28,412 bases of DNA from CAZOMR01 sp964580655 (GTDB lineage Bacteria > RBG-13-61-14 > CAZOMR01): the NCBI GenBank assembly GCA_964580655.1, contig CAZOMR010000009.1:1-28412 (forward strand), in the 5' to 3' direction. The position numbers and the translations under genes were made by a program. Below are positions 24,427 to 28,412 of the stretch, in pieces. Each line of letters starts with the position of its first letter. Within the stretch, counting starts at the first letter, position 1. Under the pieces are notes generated by a model. It was given only the letters and a program-made list of their open reading frames with translations, had not been told where the DNA came from and ran no database searches.

Positions 24427-26679
24427 TCATGGTTTTCCATGCTGGTAATACCTTTTGTATCTTCCCATGATTGCCCTGATGATATTGAGTGGAAAAGTCT
24501 TGATGGCGAGCAGGGCGTGAAACAGGTCAGCCCTGATCCATGCTCGGAGCTGGCGCCGGGTATTCCGAGTCCTTGATCCTTTCGGGCCGAAAAACAGGGT
24601 AAGCTCTTCCTGGTCAAGTTGTTCATCTTCTTTATAAACCCGGGCCGATAGTTTGTATTGGCCTTGCGCAAGGGATTCTGCCAAAGGCATGGAAATCTCG
24701 CTGGCCTTCTTGGATGAATCAGCCTTGATCACGACTTGCTTTTCCTCGGAGGCTATCTTTCCCTCCGGGCCTGAGACCTCCCATGTCAATCTGGCATCCG
24801 GGATATCCTGCGGCAGGTCATTGATGATCCAGACCTTTGCCTTGAGCTCTGTTCCGAGATCAAAATGATTGTTCCAGGCGCGCCATGCAAGGAAGGGGGA
24901 CGGGGTTGAGTCGTCTTGCAGGATGTCCAGGCTGATCTTGACCGGCTGATATGCCTTCCTGACCTTGTCATAGGATGTCTTGGTGTTCCGCTCGTTATCC
25001 ACTATGGACCAGGTAATGCTCGGCCAGGCATCCACGAAGATGAAGAGATAGGTTCCCCAGACCCTTCCTTTGGCCCTGCGGAAGGCCTGTATGCCGAATT
25101 CCAGGACCTCGCCTTGGTAGTTTTGAGAGCGTGTGATCATCTCATCAAGCGAAGCGCAGTCTCGCATGGAGAAAAACAAGTCCGATTGATAGTTGTGATA
25201 TTCCCATTCCGGGTTCGGGGGCCAGGATGCCTCTCCGAGGTCCTTCCAGAGTCTCGCATCTCTGCAAGGGAGCGACTGTGTTCCGAACTCGTTTGGAACC
25301 GGCCGACTGGGGAGGCCCACGAACCCGAGCTTTGTGCCCAGATACCATCCGTAGAATGGATGCTCCCGCATCTCGGTCGAGGGCTTGATCCTTCTGCCGG
25401 TTTTTTCCTCTTGTGCAACAGCCTTCGCGAGTTCGCGATCCATCTTGCGGTTGGAGAGGCTCATAGGCTCGCAGTGACAGCACCAGAGATATATGGATGG
25501 ATGATGACCGAGCATGTGAACCATCTGTCGTATCTGGCGGTCCGCCTCGACTCGCGATTCAGGAGATGTATCGTAGTCCCACAACATGGGGAAGTCCTGC
25601 CATAGTAGTATCCCTGTCTCATCGCAGAGTTCGTAGAATTGAAGCGGCTCGATGTGGTAGCAGATGCGCAAGGAGTTCATGTTGGCCCTTTTGACCAGCT
25701 CAATGTCCGCGAGGCTTTTCTCCCTTGTCATTATGCCGAGCCAGAGAGAGCTCAGATAGCAAGCTCCACGGAGGAACACGCGCCTGTCATTCAAATACAC
25801 GCCGTCGCGCTTCCAGGTTATTTCGCGGAATCCGATTTTCTTTTCCGTTTCATCCGAAATTTTTTCATCCACTAAAACCCTTGCCGAGAGACAATAGAGG
25901 TTAGGAATTCCCATGTCCCATGTCCACCAGAGCTCTGGATCATCCACCCTTAACTCGGCCGATACCTCGTTCTCTCCAGGAGCAAGCACAGGCTTCTGCG
26001 TCCAGGTATAGTCTTTTTTGCCGGAGAAATTCAGGGGTGCAAGCGAGATGGCAAGCTCTGCTTCTTGCGGGCTTTTGCGGCGATTTAATATCTTCGCTTT
26101 GACCTCAATGACCCAGCTATTTTTTTCTTTCCGCACTGAGGTGATAATATTTTCGAGACAAGCGGGACCTGTTTTTTCCAGGAAGACCGTGGCCCATATT
26201 CCAGCGCTACCTTTTTCCTGGCCGTGCTCTGTCCATCCACCGGGACGCATGTCCCAATGGCCCAGGCCGCCTTTGAAGAAATTCTTGCGAAAGGGAAACC
26301 CGGGGTCCGGTGACCCGTCCACTTCCACGGTGACCAGGTTTTCCGTGCCGGGTTTTAGATGCGGTGAAACATCAAAAGCAAATGGCTCGAAGTATCCTGT
26401 ATGTGTTCCGAGGAATTTTCCGTTCAGCCAGACGCGTGCGGCATAGTCCACGCCCTGAAAGCAGAGCCTTGTTCCTTGCGCGGACTCCGTGCGAAAGCGC
26501 TTTCTAAACCAAACTTTTCCGGTGAAATCCAGTCCGGCCAGGTGCCAGTGTCCGGGTATGTCCATTTTCTTCCATGCGGCATCATTGAATTCCGGAGCGT
26601 GGAATCCTTTTGCTTCGCCATGTTCTTCAGGGTCAGGGCAATAATTCCAGGGGCCGGCAAGGGACTGACTTCGTGCCAT
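24427..26679 (-). CDS. Glycoside hydrolase family 2 protein
   Basis: A 750-residue GH2-type glycosidase (beta-galactosidase/glucuronidase/mannosidase group). An N-terminal jelly-roll sugar-binding domain (about 1-170, LCFQGVDYAARVWLNGKFLGTHTGYFEPF) leads to an Ig-like domain (about 175-285, ending KKIGFREITW). The catalytic barrel (about 290-600) follows and C-terminal beta domains complete it. The acid/base site reads LWCCHCEP with Glu404; the Asn that normally precedes this Glu is Cys403. The nucleophile is Glu464 in PNEFGTQSLP. There is no signal peptide, so a cytosolic enzyme is likely. The tail is basic. The ATG is 10 bases after the nikR stop with AAAGGA close before it, so the two are probably co-transcribed. 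The exact sugar is not readable. Confidence 0.87.
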   Translation of the reverse strand: MARSQSLAGPWNYCPDPEEHGEAKGFHAPEFNDAAWKKMDIPGHWHLAGLDFTGKVWFRKRFRTESAQGTRLCFQGVDYAARVWLNGKFLGTHTGYFEPFAFDVSPHLKPGTENLVTVEVDGSPDPGFPFRKNFFKGGLGHWDMRPGGWTEHGQEKGSAGIWATVFLEKTGPACLENIITSVRKEKNSWVIEVKAKILNRRKSPQEAELAISLAPLNFSGKKDYTWTQKPVLAPGENEVSAELRVDDPELWWTWDMGIPNLYCLSARVLVDEKISDETEKKIGFREITWKRDGVYLNDRRVFLRGACYLSSLWLGIMTREKSLADIELVKRANMNSLRICYHIEPLQFYELCDETGILLWQDFPMLWDYDTSPESRVEADRQIRQMVHMLGHHPSIYLWCCHCEPMSLSNRKMDRELAKAVAQEEKTGRRIKPSTEMREHPFYGWYLGTKLGFVGLPSRPVPNEFGTQSLPCRDARLWKDLGEASWPPNPEWEYHNYQSDLFFSMRDCASLDEMITRSQNYQGEVLEFGIQAFRRAKGRVWGTYLFIFVDAWPSITWSIVDNERNTKTSYDKVRKAYQPVKISLDILQDDSTPSPFLAWRAWNNHFDLGTELKAKVWIINDLPQDIPDARLTWEVSGPEGKIASEEKQVVIKADSSKKASEISMPLAESLAQGQYKLSARVYKEDEQLDQEELTLFFGPKGSRTRNTRRQLRAWIRADLFHALLAIKTFPLNIIRAIMGRYKRYYQHGKP

Positions 26680-26689
26680 TTTCCTTTGC

Positions 26690-27103
26690 CTAGAAGCTCC
26701 GGCCTATGGTGGACCCGGTAAGGCTTCCGTATTTAACCCCCCGTAGCGCGGTAAGGCTGTCAGAGAGGTCCTTGATCTTCCTGGCCCGTGCTCGCATCAC
26801 TATAACCTCCATGCAGGTGTCGTGATCCAGGTGGACATGCAGGGACGAGATGACCTTGCCATGGAAGTCATGCTGGAGTTCGTTTATCTTCTGGCTCAAC
26901 TGGGGAAGGTGATGATCGTAAATGATTGTGAGTGCGCCGACTGTTTCTTTATTATGATCCCACTCCTCTTGCACCAGGGCCTTGCGCACAAAGTCCCGGA
27001 TAGCCTCGGACCGATTGGAGTAATGATGTTCCTTGCAGTAGCCGTCAAGTTTCTTCAGAAGGTGCGCATCCATGGAAACCCCGAACCGTTTTAATTTTTC
27101 CAT
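26690..27103 (-). CDS. nikR: Nickel-responsive transcriptional regulator NikR
   Basis: A 137-residue NikR. The N-terminal ribbon-helix-helix DNA-binding domain is KLKRFGVSMDAHLLKKLDGYC...SNRSEAIRDFVRKAL. The C-terminal ACT-like domain keeps the high-affinity nickel ligands His78, His89, His91 and Cys97 (LHVHLDHDTCMEV), matching E. coli His76, His87, His89 and Cys95. The ATG at 27103 is selected because GGAGGGG lies 7-9 bases upstream; the frame extends to 27145 but without such a site. The C-terminus (RGVKYGSLTGSTIGRSF) is family-typical in length. It heads a run toward GH2 and the radical SAM gene. No nickel transporter is nearby. Confidence 0.94.
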   Translation of the reverse strand: MEKLKRFGVSMDAHLLKKLDGYCKEHHYSNRSEAIRDFVRKALVQEEWDHNKETVGALTIIYDHHLPQLSQKINELQHDFHGKVISSLHVHLDHDTCMEVIVMRARARKIKDLSDSLTALRGVKYGSLTGSTIGRSF

Positions 27104-27172
27104 TGTTATCCCCTCCGAAAAAGAACTCTCTATCGCCCTTTTCACGGCTCTCGTCTTCTATTAGACACTTAA

Positions 27173-27201
27173 TTTATATGTTATACTTTAGGATAAATCA
27201 A
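27173..27201 (-). promoter_or_regulatory. Putative nikR promoter with an inverted repeat in its spacer
   Basis: On the minus strand, TTGATT (27196-27201), 17 bases, then TATAAA (27173-27178). The spacer holds an imperfect dyad, TTATCC-TAAA-GTATAA (27181-27196), where NikR or another repressor could bind. It does not match the E. coli NikR operator. Initiation near 27166 would give a leader of about 63 bases. Confidence 0.45.
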
Positions 27202-27259
27202 GCGCTATTGAATGCTGGATTTGTTAATGGGAGCACAAAATAGTTTACACTCACGGCTG

Positions 27260-27341
27260 AATTACCCTCCCACCGAATGGGGGAGGGACAGGGTGGGGGT
27301 GATCACCCTCCCCTTAATTCCCTTCCATCAAGGGAGGGGAA
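27260..27341. repeat. GC-rich REP-like palindromic element
   Basis: About 80 bases in two inverted halves around the perfect dyad GGTGATCACC (27298-27307). Each half has a CCCTCCC...GGGAGGG type hairpin: the left is CCTCCC-ACCGAAT-GGGGGAGG, the right CCCTT-CCATC-AAGGGAGGGG. The right half read in reverse resembles the left half over about 40 bases. This is the design of dispersed REP/BIME-type elements. It lies between the divergent nikR and DUF6178 genes. Confidence 0.6.
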
Positions 27342-27351
27342 AATCATTAGC

Positions 27352-27380
27352 TTGCTTATTGAAGGTGTCATTTATAGAAT
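27352..27380 (+). promoter_or_regulatory. Putative promoter for the DUF6178 gene
   Basis: TTGCTT (27352-27357), 17 bases, then TAGAAT (27375-27380). Initiation near 27387 would leave a leader of about 12 bases before the ATG at 27399. It begins about 10 bases after the REP-like element. Confidence 0.45.
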
Positions 27381-27398
27381 GCTCTGAGTAATAACACT

Positions 27399-28412
27399 AT
27401 GAAAAAAATCAGACGCAAATCAGGGCTCGGCCTGCTTGATGATGTGCTCTTACCGGACCTGGATTCAAAAGCACTCCGCCGGGACCCGATACGGGCGCAG
27501 GAGTGCTTTAATGCATTAAGTCTGGCCGACCAGGTCCGGGCGGTTCTCCAGCGCACTGGCAAGGATCGCCTGGAGCTTATCCTGCTTTCCAGGAAATCGA
27601 GGTCTCTGGTACAGAGTCTGCCAGAGCAGGAATGGTACCTTACCATGAAGCAGATCGGGAGCGAGGATGCCCTTGCTTTGCTCGCGTTTTCAAGCCCTCG
27701 CCAGCTTACCTACCTCTTTGACATTGAATGGTGGTATCGGGACATCCTTGATCCCCTGCTCGTTATCCACTGGCTGATCCTGCTAATGGAATGCGGCCAA
27801 GAGAAGGTCAAGCAGTGGCTTAAGAGTGCGGATGTGGAGTTGTTGATCCTGGTTCTCGACAAGTTCATCAGGGTGTATAAAACGGACCCGGAGGATGAAG
27901 GGAACGAGCCATGGCGCTCGCTTGAGCTTTTTACACTTGATGAAAGCTATTACATCCATTTCCTGGATCAGAATCTGGCCAAGCCGCTTGAGAAATTCAT
28001 GCGGATCCTCCGTGATGTGGAACAGGACTACTACTATCATCTCCTTGATGATCTCGGAAGCTCTATTCCGGGCGAACAGGAAGAGGCCGCAGGCCATTTT
28101 CGACAGCGTCGCATGGATGAATACGGGTTTCCGGAGTTTGACGAGGCCTTGAAGATTTACGCTTACCTCAGCCCGGAAAAGATAAGGCGGCTGATAGAGG
28201 AGTCGGGAAAATTCCGGCCTGATCTCTCTTCCGTTCCGCCGCGCTATCCTCTTTCGCTGAAGGATATGCCGAGGCTGATAGGGCGCGCGCTTTCGCTTAT
28301 AGAATCGCCGGAGGCAATAGAAGAGCTTCAATTTGAGCTTGCGCGGGTTTCTAACCGAGTGCTGGTTGCGGACGCACTTGACTTGAGCAGGCTTGAAAAC
28401 ATTGACAGGGCA
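27399..28412 (+). CDS. DUF6178 family protein, 5' part (runs off the right edge)
   Basis: An open frame of 338 codons without a stop up to the window end, so the gene is partial. It begins MKKIRRKSGLGLLDDVLLPDL and is rich in Leu, Arg, Glu and Asp, with mostly helical character and no signal peptide or membrane span. The segments SSPRQLTYLFDIEWWYRDILDP, LLMECGQEKVKQWLKSADVELLILVLDKFIRVYK and RRMDEYGFPEFDEALKIYAYLSPEKI recall the DUF6178 family, found mainly in Desulfobacterota; function is unknown. There is no clear Shine-Dalgarno before the ATG. The family label is from memory and not searched. Confidence 0.72.
   Translation, partial: MKKIRRKSGLGLLDDVLLPDLDSKALRRDPIRAQECFNALSLADQVRAVLQRTGKDRLELILLSRKSRSLVQSLPEQEWYLTMKQIGSEDALALLAFSSPRQLTYLFDIEWWYRDILDPLLVIHWLILLMECGQEKVKQWLKSADVELLILVLDKFIRVYKTDPEDEGNEPWRSLELFTLDESYYIHFLDQNLAKPLEKFMRILRDVEQDYYYHLLDDLGSSIPGEQEEAAGHFRQRRMDEYGFPEFDEALKIYAYLSPEKIRRLIEESGKFRPDLSSVPPRYPLSLKDMPRLIGRALSLIESPEAIEELQFELARVSNRVLVADALDLSRLENIDRA

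Noticed and set aside
1..28412. tRNA, rRNA, CRISPR arrays, insertion sequences, integrases
   Set aside because: None recognised: no cloverleaf, no regular spaced repeats and no transposase or integrase motif in any frame.

Overview
The window reads as a chromosomal segment of an anaerobic bacterium, most likely a member of the Desulfobacterota (old Deltaproteobacteria). This is inference from gene content: IMP synthesis split over two adjacent genes, a PHP-nuclease/UvrD fusion, an HMG-CoA-synthase-like/DUF35 fusion beside an SCP-x-type thiolase, a sodium-pump decarboxylase module, anaerobic glycerol-3-phosphate dehydrogenase subunits, an oxygen-sensitive sulfatase-maturase-type radical SAM enzyme and a DUF6178 protein. 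No tRNA, rRNA, CRISPR array or recognisable insertion sequence was found.

Layout. 1-930: a visibly AT-rich HEPN-type gene, unlike the GC-richer rest. 908-5827 (minus strand): a co-directional run panE, NYN-domain nuclease, IMP cyclohydrolase, AICAR transformylase, sugar-type solute-binding lipoprotein. Its likely promoter is at 5844-5872. 5897-12499 (plus): a tight three-gene operon of EndoQ-UvrD fusion, membrane-embedded spermidine-synthase-like protein and MBL-fold hydrolase, with a strong promoter back-to-back with that of panE. 12643-14660 (minus): three subunits of a Na+-translocating decarboxylase (delta/gamma, biotin carrier, beta) without the carboxyltransferase alpha subunit. 14780-16810 (minus): a GT39-like membrane glycosyltransferase with TPR-like tail, ending at a clear terminator, preceded by a short winged-helix ORF that looks truncated. 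17052-20093 (plus): HMG-CoA-synthase-like/DUF35 fusion, thiolase, small Cys-rich unknown protein. 20217-27103 (minus): nikR, GH2 glycosidase, radical SAM maturase, glpA, glpB. 27260-27341: a GC-rich REP-like palindrome. 27399 to the right edge (plus): start of a DUF6178 gene that runs off the window.

How the parts fit. The purine pair makes the last two steps to IMP. PanE supplies pantoate for CoA. The decarboxylase subunits convert an acyl-CoA or oxaloacetate decarboxylation into a sodium gradient, which suits an energy-limited anaerobe. The thiolase/HMGCS-like/DUF35 set resembles the three-part archaeal thiolase-HMGCS complex, but the HMGCS-like partner has lost the usual catalytic cysteine, so a scaffold or different carbon-carbon chemistry is likely. 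The strongest candidate for something unusual is the single polypeptide joining an endonuclease-Q-like damage nicking enzyme to a UvrD/PcrA-type helicase: a nick-and-unwind machine for deaminated bases.

All functions are assigned by reading motifs; no database search was possible. Promoters and terminators are visual matches only.
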